Shown in pieces: positions 9,276 to 18,346 of a DNA stretch of 64,000 bases. Location: contig NZ_KZ319339.1 of the NCBI RefSeq assembly GCF_002744735.1, positions 1,178,001 through 1,242,000 on the forward strand, read 5' to 3'. The translations under genes were made by a program, and so were the position numbers. Position 1 is the stretch's first letter; each line of letters starts with the position of its first letter. Under the pieces are notes generated by a model. It did not search any database and was not told where the DNA came from. It saw only the letters and a list, made by a program, of their open reading frames with translations. Source of the DNA: Marinobacter guineae. Lineage in GTDB: Bacteria > Pseudomonadota > Gammaproteobacteria > Pseudomonadales > Oleiphilaceae.

Positions 9276-10006
9276 TGGCTCGTCTCCTGCTCCGTTGGCT
9301 CGGTTTCGACTCTGTAACGGGCCAGTGCCCGCCGGGCGAGGCGGTTCAGATACACCACCGCCAGTACGGTGCCTACGAACCCTGCACCGTATATGGCCCA
9401 CTCAAGCGGCGTACGACCGGACTCCCGCTCGCCAAGAGTCGTAAGATCCGCTGCGAGGGAGCCCAGGTACACGTTATGGAGCGAGAATGGAATAACACCC
9501 AGAAATGTCCCCGCAACGAACCCGCCAAACGAGAAATTGGTGAGACCGAACAGGAAGTTGGAAAGTTTTCCCGGAAAGAAGGGAATCAGGCGCGTGAGCA
9601 GCACAATTTTCCAGCCATGGGGTGCCATCTCATTGCTCACCATGGAGAGCCGTGCGCGATTGCGAATATAAACGTGGGCGTGCTCACCAAGAAGATGCCT
9701 CGCAATCAGGAAAGCAATCGCCGCCCCCAGTGTGGTTCCAATCACCACATAGGTCGTGCCCTCAACAACGCCAAAAACAAAGCCCGCACCGGTGGTCAAA
9801 AGCACACCCGGGAGCAACAGCACCATGGCGAGCACCATGATGCCGACAAACAGGACGGCCGCCCAGACTCCCTGGGTATCAAACCAGCGCAGCAGGTCCA
9901 CGACCTGCTGGTGAACGCCTAGCGCATAGAGCAGACCAACCATCAGTCCCACTCCAGCGATGCTGGCCCCCATCCACAGCAGGGGTGATTTTTTCCAGTT
10001 ACTCAT
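9272..10006 (-). CDS. TVP38/TMEM64 (VTT-domain) membrane protein
   Basis: A 244-residue polytopic membrane protein with a SNARE-associated/VTT domain. LLLPGVLLTTGAGFVFGVVEGTTYVVIGTTLGAAIAFLIARHLLG and LLTRLIPFFPGKLSNFLFGLTNFSFGGFVAGTFLGVIP contain the family-typical re-entrant motifs (Gly-rich helix, Arg-Leu-Ile-Pro). Relatives (DedA, TVP38) act in membrane lipid homeostasis. Its stop codon overlaps the start of the glycosidase-like gene, so the two are probably translationally coupled. Confidence 0.85.
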   Translation of the reverse strand: MSNWKKSPLLWMGASIAGVGLMVGLLYALGVHQQVVDLLRWFDTQGVWAAVLFVGIMVLAMVLLLPGVLLTTGAGFVFGVVEGTTYVVIGTTLGAAIAFLIARHLLGEHAHVYIRNRARLSMVSNEMAPHGWKIVLLTRLIPFFPGKLSNFLFGLTNFSFGGFVAGTFLGVIPFSLHNVYLGSLAADLTTLGERESGRTPLEWAIYGAGFVGTVLAVVYLNRLARRALARYRVETEPTEQETSQ

Positions 10007-10066
10007 GCGTTAACCCTAACGCGAGAGTACACCGCGTCTCAAAGAAACGGGCAGGCGGCCCAATAT

Positions 10067-10306
10067 TCAGGGGTTGCTAAGAATCGACTGCAGCTTTTGG
10101 GTCAACTCCACCGCTTCTGCCCCGAGTGGCGTCAGGTAGCCGCCATCCCTCTGGCTGATAAGTCCCTTGGAATACAGGTTCTCCGCGGCCCTCACCGTTT
10201 CCGGAGCCGCCGAATGGGCATGCACCTTGAGCCCTTCCTGGGTCGAGGTGGACGGGAACTGGCCCAGAAGATTGAGTTCCGCGAGATGATCAACAGAGAA
10301 TGGCAT
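10067..10306 (-). CDS. TIGR02647 family small protein
   Basis: A 79-residue protein, MPFSVDHLAELNLLGQFPS, matching my memory of the gammaproteobacterial TIGR02647 family. It has a helical, winged-helix-like pattern (ETVRAAENLYSKGLISQRDGGYLTPLGAEAVEL) suggestive of a small DNA-binding or marR-like wing, but no function is established. It is divergent from the pseudouridine synthase at 10362. Confidence 0.7.
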   Translation of the reverse strand: MPFSVDHLAELNLLGQFPSTSTQEGLKVHAHSAAPETVRAAENLYSKGLISQRDGGYLTPLGAEAVELTQKLQSILSNP

Positions 10307-10361
10307 GGCATTTCCTCGTATTATGGTCAGGGGTTTACACTCAGCATAGCCGATTCACACC

Positions 10362-11060
10362 ATGAAGCTTTCACGAATTCTCAGCAACCTTAATGGCATC
10401 AGTCGCAGCCAGGCCAATTTCCTGATTGCCTCTGGTCGGGTAACAGTGAACGCCGCCCCATGCAGGGAACCTGCATCTGAGGTCGACCGGTTTGCACAGG
10501 TTCGGGTGGATGGGGAGACCATTCAGGCCGGCGAGCCCGCCCACTACCTCATGCTCCACAAACCCGCCGGCTACCTCAGTGCTACGCTCGATGATACTCA
10601 CAAAACCGTTCTGGATCTGATTGCCCCGGCGTTACGCCCCGAGCTGCACATTGCCGGAAGACTGGACCGGGCCAGCACCGGGCTGCTGATTCTCACCAAC
10701 GACGGCCAGTGGTCACGTCAGCTAACCGAGCCCCGGATCAAGATCCCGAAAGTGTACTTGGTAACCACGGCCAACCCGATCTCGCCGGATACGGCCATCC
10801 GGTTTGCGGAGGGCATCTGGTTTGAGTTCGAGCAACTGACAACCTCACCCGCGCAGCTCGAAATCCTCGCCCCCCGGGAAGCGCGGATAACCATTTATGA
10901 GGGTCGCTATCATCAGGTGAAGCGCATGTTCCATGCGGTCGGCAACCGCGTAACGGCCCTGCACCGGGAAAGCATGGGAAACATTCGGCTGGACGAAAAG
11001 CTCGCTGCTGGAGAGCACAGACCATTGAACAGCGAGGAAATCGGTCACCTCCGACATTGA
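10362..11060 (+). CDS. rsuA: RsuA-type 16S rRNA pseudouridine synthase
   Basis: A 232-residue protein with an N-terminal S4 RNA-binding domain (RILSNLNGISRSQANFLIASGRVTVN) and an RsuA/RluB/E/F catalytic domain. AGRLDRASTGLLILTNDG holds the catalytic Asp, and YEGRYHQVKRMFHAVGNRVTALHRESMG is the family's second motif. RsuA isomerises U516 of 16S rRNA; the exact target cannot be distinguished from RluE-like paralogues here, so the symbol is tentative. Confidence 0.8.
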   Translation: MKLSRILSNLNGISRSQANFLIASGRVTVNAAPCREPASEVDRFAQVRVDGETIQAGEPAHYLMLHKPAGYLSATLDDTHKTVLDLIAPALRPELHIAGRLDRASTGLLILTNDGQWSRQLTEPRIKIPKVYLVTTANPISPDTAIRFAEGIWFEFEQLTTSPAQLEILAPREARITIYEGRYHQVKRMFHAVGNRVTALHRESMGNIRLDEKLAAGEHRPLNSEEIGHLRH

Positions 11061-11138
11061 TCTGGCTCACACGTGCCAAGGCCCATTGAACTATGCTACC
11101 CATCAGACCGTTCAGAGAAACACGGACCATTCGAGACT

Positions 11139-12491
11139 ATGGTAAACCAGGCTAGCAATCATTATCCCCGGCCACTTCGCCACCTGAGTAGCTACCTTTC
11201 GGGACTGGTACAGGGAAAGCTCTGGCTGAAGGTGCTGGTCGGCATGTTTCTTGGTCTGGTGACAGGAACATTACTCGGCCCTTCCGTAGGCCTCGTCGAG
11301 CCAGAAACCGGCACCCTGATCGGTAACTGGCTGGCCTTTCCGGGGCAATTGTTCCTGGCCACCATCCAGATGATCGTTATTCCCCTGGTGATTGCTTCTG
11401 TGGTCAGAGGACTTGCCGCCAGCGAAGACCTGGATCAGCTGCGCAAACTGGGACTGAGGGTAACCGGCTTCTTCGTTATCACAACCGCAATTGCCGCATC
11501 CATTGGCCTCTGGATCGGCAATCTCATCAACCCTGGCAGCATGATGGAAGGCCTTGCAACTCCGGTTGGGGCCGGAGAAAACAGTGTGCCAGCCGCCACC
11601 ATGCCGAGCGTGGACGAACTTCCCCAGACCCTGATTGGCCTGTTACCCGGAAATCCGCTGGATGCCATGGTCGAAGGCCAGATGCTGCAGGTGGTAATCT
11701 TCTCCATCATTATCGGGATTGCTCTGGTCAGCATGGCGCCGGAGAAATCTCGCCCCATGCTCGATCTGCTCGACTCCCTCCAGCAAATCTGCATGACGGT
11801 GGTGCGCTGGGCCATGCGGCTTGCCCCGATTGCCGTCTTCGGTCTGATGGCACAGCTGACAACAACCCTCGGGTTCCGGGCGATGCTGGGCATGGCCTCC
11901 TATGTGGCAACCGTTATTGCCGGGCTGATTGTACTGCTTGGCGTTTACATGCTGATTCTGAAATTTCTTGCGGGCCAATCACCTTTGCGCTTCCTGAAAG
12001 ACAGCAAGGATGTGTTACTGCTTGCCTTCTCGACATCGAGCTCAGCGGCTGTCATGCCCTTGTCCATCCGCACCGCGGAGGACAAGCTTGGGGTCCGCCC
12101 TTCGGTTTCCCAGTTTGTTATTCCGCTAGGCGCCACCATCAACATGAACGGCACTGCACTGTATCAGGCCGTTGCGACCATCTTCCTGGCGCAGGTGTAC
12201 GGCATTGATCTCAGCATGGGCAGCATGGCGCTGGTGGTTGCCATGGCCGTAGGCGCCTCTATCGGCTCTCCAGCCACACCCGGCGTGGGGATCGTCATTC
12301 TGGCCATGGTGTTGCAGACCGTTGGAATACCTCCCGGTGGCATTGCACTAATCATGGGGGTGGATCGGATTCTGGATATGTGTCGTACTGCCATCAACGT
12401 CACCGGAGATCTGGTTACCTGCCGGCTTATGGAAAACTGGTCCGGCAAAAGGCTACCCGACATCGAACCACCCAAACAGGAGTACCAATGA
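11139..12491 (+). CDS. dicarboxylate/amino acid:cation symporter (DAACS)
   Basis: A 450-residue Na+ or H+ coupled symporter of the GltP/DctA family. The hallmarks are visible: the serine-rich re-entrant loop AFSTSSSAAVMPLS, the TM7 motif TINMNGTALY, and the second hairpin GASIGSPATPGVGIVILAMVL followed by GVDRILDMCRTAINVTGD, with Asp and Arg for substrate binding. An in-frame upstream ATG at 11073 exists; 11139 is preferred because the transport domain begins soon after, but neither has a strong ribosome site. Its stop overlaps the DsbA-family gene (ATGA), implying coupled expression. Confidence 0.88.
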   Translation: MVNQASNHYPRPLRHLSSYLSGLVQGKLWLKVLVGMFLGLVTGTLLGPSVGLVEPETGTLIGNWLAFPGQLFLATIQMIVIPLVIASVVRGLAASEDLDQLRKLGLRVTGFFVITTAIAASIGLWIGNLINPGSMMEGLATPVGAGENSVPAATMPSVDELPQTLIGLLPGNPLDAMVEGQMLQVVIFSIIIGIALVSMAPEKSRPMLDLLDSLQQICMTVVRWAMRLAPIAVFGLMAQLTTTLGFRAMLGMASYVATVIAGLIVLLGVYMLILKFLAGQSPLRFLKDSKDVLLLAFSTSSSAAVMPLSIRTAEDKLGVRPSVSQFVIPLGATINMNGTALYQAVATIFLAQVYGIDLSMGSMALVVAMAVGASIGSPATPGVGIVILAMVLQTVGIPPGGIALIMGVDRILDMCRTAINVTGDLVTCRLMENWSGKRLPDIEPPKQEYQ

Positions 12492-13132
12492 CAACCTTAC
12501 AAATCGACATCGTCTCCGACATCGCCTGCCCCTGGTGCGCCATCGGCTACGCTCGTCTTGAAGAGGCCATGAAGGCGCTCAAGGGCGAGATGGAGTTCAG
12601 TATTGAATGGCACGCCTTTGAGTTGAATCCGGACCCCTCTGGCGACGGCGAGCCCATCCTCCCCGCCCTGAGCCGGAAGTATGGTCGCAGTGAAGATGAC
12701 ATGCGCGCCAATCAGAGCCAGATGATGGAAATCGCCCAGGGCCTGGGATTGAACTTCGAGAAACTCCAGGAACGGCATACCCGCAATACATTCGACGCCC
12801 ACCGACTGGTTAAATGGGCGGGAGAACAGGGCAAGCAGACCGAAATGAAAATGGCGTGTTTCGAGGCGTACTTCGGACGGGCGGAGAACATTTCTGATGC
12901 CGATGTACTGGTGAAATGCGCGGAAAGTATCGGCCTTGACGGCAACCAAGCCCGGGAAATTCTGGCCTCGGAGCGCTACGCCAACGCAGTGCGTGAGGAC
13001 GAAGCAAAATACCAGCAAGCCGGCGTTTCGGCGGTTCCCGCCTACATCGTCAACCAGAAATATCTGATCTCAGGTGCTCAGGAGCCGGAAACACTGATTA
13101 ATGCGTTTCGGGAGATTACGTCAGAGGCCTGA
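12488..13132 (+). CDS. DsbA family oxidoreductase (FrnE-like)
   Basis: A 214-residue thioredoxin-fold protein with the active-site motif CPWC in IVSDIACPWCAIGYARLEEA and the cis-Pro loop near VSAVPAYIVNQKYLISGAQ. There is no signal peptide, so unlike periplasmic DsbA it is cytoplasmic, as for FrnE-like proteins and 2-hydroxychromene-2-carboxylate isomerase relatives. GGAG lies seven bases before the ATG, which overlaps the symporter stop. The 3' end overlaps the shikimate kinase homologue on the opposite strand by 12 bases. Confidence 0.88.
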   Translation: MTTLQIDIVSDIACPWCAIGYARLEEAMKALKGEMEFSIEWHAFELNPDPSGDGEPILPALSRKYGRSEDDMRANQSQMMEIAQGLGLNFEKLQERHTRNTFDAHRLVKWAGEQGKQTEMKMACFEAYFGRAENISDADVLVKCAESIGLDGNQAREILASERYANAVREDEAKYQQAGVSAVPAYIVNQKYLISGAQEPETLINAFREITSEA

Positions 13133-13630
13133 TACCACCGCTTCGCAGACCTGATCCTGATTCAGCCCAGCGCCTTTAACGGTCAGATCTGCATAGCGGG
13201 AATACAGGGCATACCGCTCTTCGAACAACGCCTCCAGGGACTGATCCGGGCGCCGAGAAATCCCCCTCATACTGTGATCACCGATTCGCTTGATCACCAG
13301 ATCCAGTGGTATATCCAGAAAGACCACAGTCCCGTTCGCCTTGAGGTGCTCCATGGCACGGGCGCTGTAGACCGCACTGCCACCGGTGCTGATCACTTTA
13401 TGCTGGACATCCAGCTTGAGCAGTACCTGCTCCTCAATGTGCCGCAGGGCCTCATAACCATCCTGATCTACAATTTCCTGCAAAGTGCGACCGGCGTCCT
13501 CCTGGATGAGCAGATCGGTATCGATGAACCCCAGCCCCAGTCGTTTTGCCAGCAACACACCAACGGTGCTCTTGCCACTACCGGGCATACCGATAAGAAT
13601 GAGGTTTCGGGCTCTGATCTGGTTTTCCAT
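13121..13630 (-). CDS. shikimate kinase family protein
   Basis: A 169-residue P-loop kinase. Walker A is GMPGSGKST; FIDTDLLIQ contains the shikimate-binding Asp; the Arg in ALRHIEE and the LID/C-terminal arginines (SMRGISRRP, FEERYALYSRYADL) fit AroK/AroL. The usual GGG of the substrate loop reads STGGSAVYS. The gene is not next to aroB, as aroK usually is, so this may be a second isozyme or a relative acting on another hydroxylated substrate. Start at MENQIRARN; an upstream Met (13663) lacks a better ribosome site. Confidence 0.8.
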   Translation of the reverse strand: MENQIRARNLILIGMPGSGKSTVGVLLAKRLGLGFIDTDLLIQEDAGRTLQEIVDQDGYEALRHIEEQVLLKLDVQHKVISTGGSAVYSARAMEHLKANGTVVFLDIPLDLVIKRIGDHSMRGISRRPDQSLEALFEERYALYSRYADLTVKGAGLNQDQVCEAVVSGL

Positions 13631-13794
13631 GATTTTTCCGGGTAAATGAGAACTGGCTGGCAATACTCAGAACGTAACATTTTTCCGACAAAGTGCGCGC
13701 TTTATTCAATCTCGCAAGGCCGTATAATCCAGGGAAAACCGACTTGAAAGAACGCACTGAGTCGACCGTTGATCGCATCGTTCACGAGTGAATA

Positions 13795-14496
13795 ATGATA
13801 ATCGGCAGATCACTACTGATCCCACCACTGGCAGCTTTGCTGTTTGGACTGTCCGCGCCAATCCTGGCAGACAGCATAAAGCGCATTGTGCACCCGGATG
13901 GTACGGTCGAATTCACCAACGTGAAAGGCGCTGAGCAGCCCAGGGCCTCTACTGGTAATGACACGGTTTACCGCTACAAAGATGAAAATGGGGTTGTTGC
14001 CTACAGCAGTATCCAGCCAGCGGTTGCAGAATTCGACGTTATCCGCTTCCACTGCTATGCCTGTGATCCGGCGTCCACGGTGGACTGGCGCAAGACACCG
14101 CTTTTCACCAAGCCTTTCCGCTCCGAGATCCAGACTGCAGCCCAGGATTATGGTGTGGATCCGGCCCTGGTTCGGGCAGTGATTCATGCGGAGTCTGCGT
14201 TCAATGACAAGGCGATTTCACCGGTAGGCGCCCAGGGGTTGATGCAACTGATGCCGGGAACTGCCCGAGAAGTGGGTGTGGCTAACGCCATGATCGCCGC
14301 CGAGAACATCCGGGGCGGGGTCAGTTATCTGTCAAAAATGCTTGATCGCTTTGGCGGCGATATCCGCCTTGCAACCGCGGCCTACAACGCCGGCCCTGGT
14401 GCCGTAGGCCGGTACGGAGGAGTACCGCCCTACGCTGAAACCAGGGCCTACGTCGAACGCGTGGGCATTCTCCACGAGCGCTACGCTGCCCGGTAA
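13795..14496 (+). CDS. lytic transglycosylase with N-terminal DUF4124 domain
   Basis: A 233-residue secreted protein. A signal peptide (about residues 1-25, ending APILADS) precedes a DUF4124-like beta domain (KRIVHPDGTVEFTNV and VYRYKDENGVVAYSS), then an SLT/lysozyme-like domain: ALVRAVIHAESAFNDKAISPVGAQGLMQLMPGTA has the catalytic Glu in HAES, and LATAAYNAGPGAVGRYGGVPPYAETRAYV is the second SLT motif. It cleaves peptidoglycan glycan strands in the periplasm. Confidence 0.9.
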   Translation: MIIGRSLLIPPLAALLFGLSAPILADSIKRIVHPDGTVEFTNVKGAEQPRASTGNDTVYRYKDENGVVAYSSIQPAVAEFDVIRFHCYACDPASTVDWRKTPLFTKPFRSEIQTAAQDYGVDPALVRAVIHAESAFNDKAISPVGAQGLMQLMPGTAREVGVANAMIAAENIRGGVSYLSKMLDRFGGDIRLATAAYNAGPGAVGRYGGVPPYAETRAYVERVGILHERYAAR

Positions 14497-14546
14497 CAAC
14501 CTCGCTCAAAAAGACCCGCAATTGCCACCAGCCCCTCCCGGAAAGC

Positions 14547-17500
14547 TTACTCGGAAGCCGCAATCAGGCTTGCGTTACCTCCGGCTGCGGTGGTGTCCAC
14601 ACACAGGTGGCGTTCGATCACGAACCGCTGATCCAGGGTATGCTCGGTAATCACCGGCAGCAATGCGCCGTCACGCTTGGCAAGCGCCTCGCGGTATTGC
14701 TTCAAGAGGGCCTGGCTCGCGCAGCTCACCACTGCTTCAAAACCATAGACTGTTGCCAGTGCGTCCGGCTCCAGGAGCCCCTCAACGCCGACAATTGGCA
14801 GCCCAGCCTTGGCAGCACTGTCGACTGTTTCCTGAACGCCCGGAGCAATCACGACCACCTTGTTGCCCTGGGACAACGCGGTACCGGCCTGTTCCAGGGC
14901 GGTTTCCTTGTCCGGGCCCAGGCAGAGAACGACACCGCGGGCATGGTTGGACAGGCGGTTGGTCTCGCCCGTTGGCCCCGGCAATGCTTCCACATGCGCA
15001 TCCAGTGGTTCGGGCACATCCCCGAAGATCGGCTTGAGCACCTCGGTCCGGGTTTCCGGCCTGGGCGCGGTCAGTTTGTCGAGTTGGCCAATCAGCTTCT
15101 GGAGCTGTTTGGCGTCCATCTTTTTGGCGCTGGAATCCGCCTCACGCTCGACCGTTTTACCTTTCAGGAAACGACGAACGTACTGGGGACCACCAGCTTT
15201 GGGGCCCGTCCCGGAAAGACCTTCACCACCAAAGGGTTGGGAGCCCACGATAGCGCCGATCTGGTTGCGGTTCACATAGGTGTTACCGACCTTGATCCGG
15301 CTGCTGATTCGCTCCACCCGACGGTCAACCCGGCTGTGAATACCGAAGGTCAGCCCGTAACCCTTGGCGTTGACGGAATCCACCACCTTGTCGATGTTTT
15401 TGGCTTCGAAGGTGGCAACGTGAAGTACCGGCCCGAAGATCTCCTCTTCCATCTCTTCGATGCCACTCACACTCAGCACCGCCGGAGACACAAACAGGCC
15501 CTTCTCGGGAACAGGAAGCTTCTTCAGAAGCTTGCCGTTACGCTCGAATTTCTCACAGTGATCGACGATTTTCTTGCGGGCGTTTTCGTCAATGACCGGC
15601 CCCACGTCCGTGGACAGCAGCCAGGGATCGCCAATGCCAAGCTCTTCCATGGCGCCATAGAGCATTTCCATCAGGCCATCAGCAATGTCCTTCTGCACGT
15701 ACAGCATGCGCAACGCCGAGCAGCGCTGGCCGGCACTCTGGAACGACGACGCCAGTACGTCACGGACCACCTGCTCCGGCAGCGCGGTGGAATCCACAAT
15801 CATGGCGTTCAGGCCACCGGTTTCCGCCACCAGCGGCGCGTCCGGCGCCATGTTTTCGGTCATCACCTTGTTAATGCGCTGAGCGGTAGCGGTAGAGCCG
15901 GTGAAGCACACGCCACTGACCCGTGAATCGGAGGTCAGAGCCGCACCCACGGTCGCGCCAGTGCCCGGCACCAACTGAATTGCATCAGTCGGAATACCGG
16001 CCTGGTGCATCAGTTCCACAGCGCGGATTGCCAACAGCGATGTCTGCTCAGCTGGCTTGGCAACAACGGTGTTACCGGCGGCCAGGTTTGCCAGGATCTG
16101 CCCGGTGAAAATCGCCAGCGGGAAGTTCCAGGGCGAGATACAACAGATCACCCCTCGGGCATCACCGCTGTCCTTGTAGCGGATCGCTTCATTGGCGTAA
16201 TACTGGGAGAAATCCACCGCCTCACGGACTTCGGCAACGGCATCCAGCAGAGACTTGCCAGCCTCCCGGGTGGTCAGTGCGAACAGCTCGTCGACATTCT
16301 CCTCATAGAGATCACCAACCTTTCGTACGCAGGCCGCGCGCTCCTCTACAGACTTCTCCGACCAGCTCTTGAAGCCTTCTGCAGCCGCGGCGATGGCGGT
16401 GTCCACGTCGGCGTCGGAGGCCTGGGTAACGTGCCCGACCAGATCATCCAGGTCGGCCGGGTTACGCACCACCTGTACCTCGGTGCCGGTAACCTCACCG
16501 GCAATCAGCGGGCCGCCTTTCCAACGGTACTCCTTGTAGGCTCCCCGGCCGTCTTCGATCTGCTGCACTGTCACCGGATCGGTAATGTCCCAGCCCTTGG
16601 AGTTGCGACGGCTCTCTCCAAACAGTTTGAACGGGTGCACGATCGCCTTGCTGGAGATGTTGCCGCCCATCTCCTCCACGCTGACAATCGGGTCTTTTGC
16701 GATTTCTTCAGGCGTGATGCTGGTGTCCACGATCTGGTTCACAAAGGAGCTGTTGGCTCCGTTTTCCAGAAGGCGGCGCACCAGGTACGCCAGAAGATCC
16801 TTGTGGGGACCGACCGGGGCGTATATGCGACAAGGCACACCACTGACCTTCAGCACTTCGTTGTGCAGGGACTCACCCATGCCGTGCAGGCGCTGGAATT
16901 CGTAATTGTTCACCCCCTTGGTTTTGGCCATTTCCAGAATGGCGGACACCGAGTGAGCGTTGTGAGTGGCAAACTGCGGGTAAATGCGGTTCGTCATGTT
17001 CAGTAGTTTGGTGGCGCAGGACAGGAACGAGACATCACTGCAGGCTTTACGGGTGAACACCGGGAAGCCGTTCAGGCCCATCACCTGGGCGCGCTTGATT
17101 TCGGCATCCCAGTAAGCGCCCTTCACCAGACGTACCATGATCTTGCAGTCGTGCTTCTCTGCCAGACCATAGAGCCAGTCAATCACGAAAGCGGAACGCT
17201 TGCCGTAGGCCTGTACCACAACGCCAAAGCCATCCCAGCCTGCCAACTCCGGGTCCGACACCAGCTCTTCAATAACATCCAGGGACAGGTCAAGACGGTC
17301 CTGCTCTTCAGCGTCGATGTTGAAACCCATGTTGGCGGCGGCGGCTTTCCTGACCAGTTCGCGGGCACGGGGCAGCAACTCGTTCATCACCCGCTCCTTG
17401 TTGCCGTATTCGTAACGGGCCAACAGGGCAGACAACTTCACGGAAATACCCGGATTCTTGCGTACATCGCCCTTGCTCGCCTTGGCGATGCTGTCTATCG

Positions 17501-18176
17501 CGTTGGAGTAGGCGTCATAGTAGCGCTTGGCGTCGTCATCCGTACGGGCAGCCTCACCCAGCATGTCATAGGAGTAGGTGTAGCCTTTGTCCATGTACTC
17601 CTTGGCTTCATCCTGGGCTTCGTCGATGTCGCGGCCCAGCACAAACTGGCGGCCCATCTCTTTCATCGCCTGGCCGGCGACGGTACGAATCACCGGCTCG
17701 CCAAAGCGCTTGAGCAGTTTACGCAGGGTTTCGCCCACGGTGTTGCGCTCGGAATCCCTAAGCAGATTGCTGGTCATCAGCAGGGCAACAGTAGCGGTAT
17801 TAATCAGCGATGAAGATGCCTTGCCCACGTGACTGCCCCAGGCACCCGACGTGATCTTGTCTTCAATCAGCTCATGGATCGTGGTGTTATCGGGCACACG
17901 CAACAGCGCCTCAGCCAGACACATCAGGGCAACGCCTTCCCTGGTCGTCAGGCCATATTCCGCCAGGAACTTCTCCATGATGGTGGACTTCGCGCTCTTG
18001 CGGACATTGCGAACCAGCTCGGCGGCGCGGGCGGAAATGGCATCCCGCTCGGCCTGGGACAACTGGGCGCCAGCAATCATTTCGTGGATCACCTTGTGCT
18101 CATCAGCAAGAATGTAGTCACGGATCGCCTGCCGGCTGTCAACAAGCTCCGGCGTCTCTGATTGCTGCGGTCTCAT
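14547..18176 (-). CDS. putA: bifunctional proline dehydrogenase / 1-pyrroline-5-carboxylate dehydrogenase
   Basis: A 1209-residue PutA that oxidises proline to glutamate using FAD then NAD+, channelling P5C internally. The N-terminal helical arm leads to a PRODH barrel (VKGAYWDAEIKRAQ, QFATHNAHSVSAI, EFQRLHGMGE). The aldehyde dehydrogenase domain follows (CISPWNFPLAIFTGQI, VCFTGSTATAQ, SFQSAGQRCSALRM with the catalytic Cys), and the C-terminal ~150 residues form the extra domain of long PutAs. There is no ribbon-helix-helix DNA-binding domain, so it does not autoregulate; the Lrp-type gene at 22010 is the likely regulator. GAGGG precedes the ATG. Confidence 0.95.
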   Translation of the reverse strand: MRPQQSETPELVDSRQAIRDYILADEHKVIHEMIAGAQLSQAERDAISARAAELVRNVRKSAKSTIMEKFLAEYGLTTREGVALMCLAEALLRVPDNTTIHELIEDKITSGAWGSHVGKASSSLINTATVALLMTSNLLRDSERNTVGETLRKLLKRFGEPVIRTVAGQAMKEMGRQFVLGRDIDEAQDEAKEYMDKGYTYSYDMLGEAARTDDDAKRYYDAYSNAIDSIAKASKGDVRKNPGISVKLSALLARYEYGNKERVMNELLPRARELVRKAAAANMGFNIDAEEQDRLDLSLDVIEELVSDPELAGWDGFGVVVQAYGKRSAFVIDWLYGLAEKHDCKIMVRLVKGAYWDAEIKRAQVMGLNGFPVFTRKACSDVSFLSCATKLLNMTNRIYPQFATHNAHSVSAILEMAKTKGVNNYEFQRLHGMGESLHNEVLKVSGVPCRIYAPVGPHKDLLAYLVRRLLENGANSSFVNQIVDTSITPEEIAKDPIVSVEEMGGNISSKAIVHPFKLFGESRRNSKGWDITDPVTVQQIEDGRGAYKEYRWKGGPLIAGEVTGTEVQVVRNPADLDDLVGHVTQASDADVDTAIAAAAEGFKSWSEKSVEERAACVRKVGDLYEENVDELFALTTREAGKSLLDAVAEVREAVDFSQYYANEAIRYKDSGDARGVICCISPWNFPLAIFTGQILANLAAGNTVVAKPAEQTSLLAIRAVELMHQAGIPTDAIQLVPGTGATVGAALTSDSRVSGVCFTGSTATAQRINKVMTENMAPDAPLVAETGGLNAMIVDSTALPEQVVRDVLASSFQSAGQRCSALRMLYVQKDIADGLMEMLYGAMEELGIGDPWLLSTDVGPVIDENARKKIVDHCEKFERNGKLLKKLPVPEKGLFVSPAVLSVSGIEEMEEEIFGPVLHVATFEAKNIDKVVDSVNAKGYGLTFGIHSRVDRRVERISSRIKVGNTYVNRNQIGAIVGSQPFGGEGLSGTGPKAGGPQYVRRFLKGKTVEREADSSAKKMDAKQLQKLIGQLDKLTAPRPETRTEVLKPIFGDVPEPLDAHVEALPGPTGETNRLSNHARGVVLCLGPDKETALEQAGTALSQGNKVVVIAPGVQETVDSAAKAGLPIVGVEGLLEPDALATVYGFEAVVSCASQALLKQYREALAKRDGALLPVITEHTLDQRFVIERHLCVDTTAAGGNASLIAASE

Positions 18177-18346
18177 AGCTGTACCCTCTTAGTTGTTTGT
18201 CTCTCCGGCATTCTACCTAGATCAACAAAGACTATTTCTCCGTAAAAACCAGGCACGCACGACATTACGTCTTTTTTAGTTAATCGAAATTTAATAATCC
18301 TCCTGGAAACCACCAGATATTAGGCACTTTGCCTGCACTGCCTGTT

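Noticed and set aside
14607..15926. 439-codon open frame antisense to putA
   Set aside because: It is the mirror of a conserved PutA domain in GC-rich DNA, has no family-like motifs or ribosome site, and the opposite strand is unmistakable.
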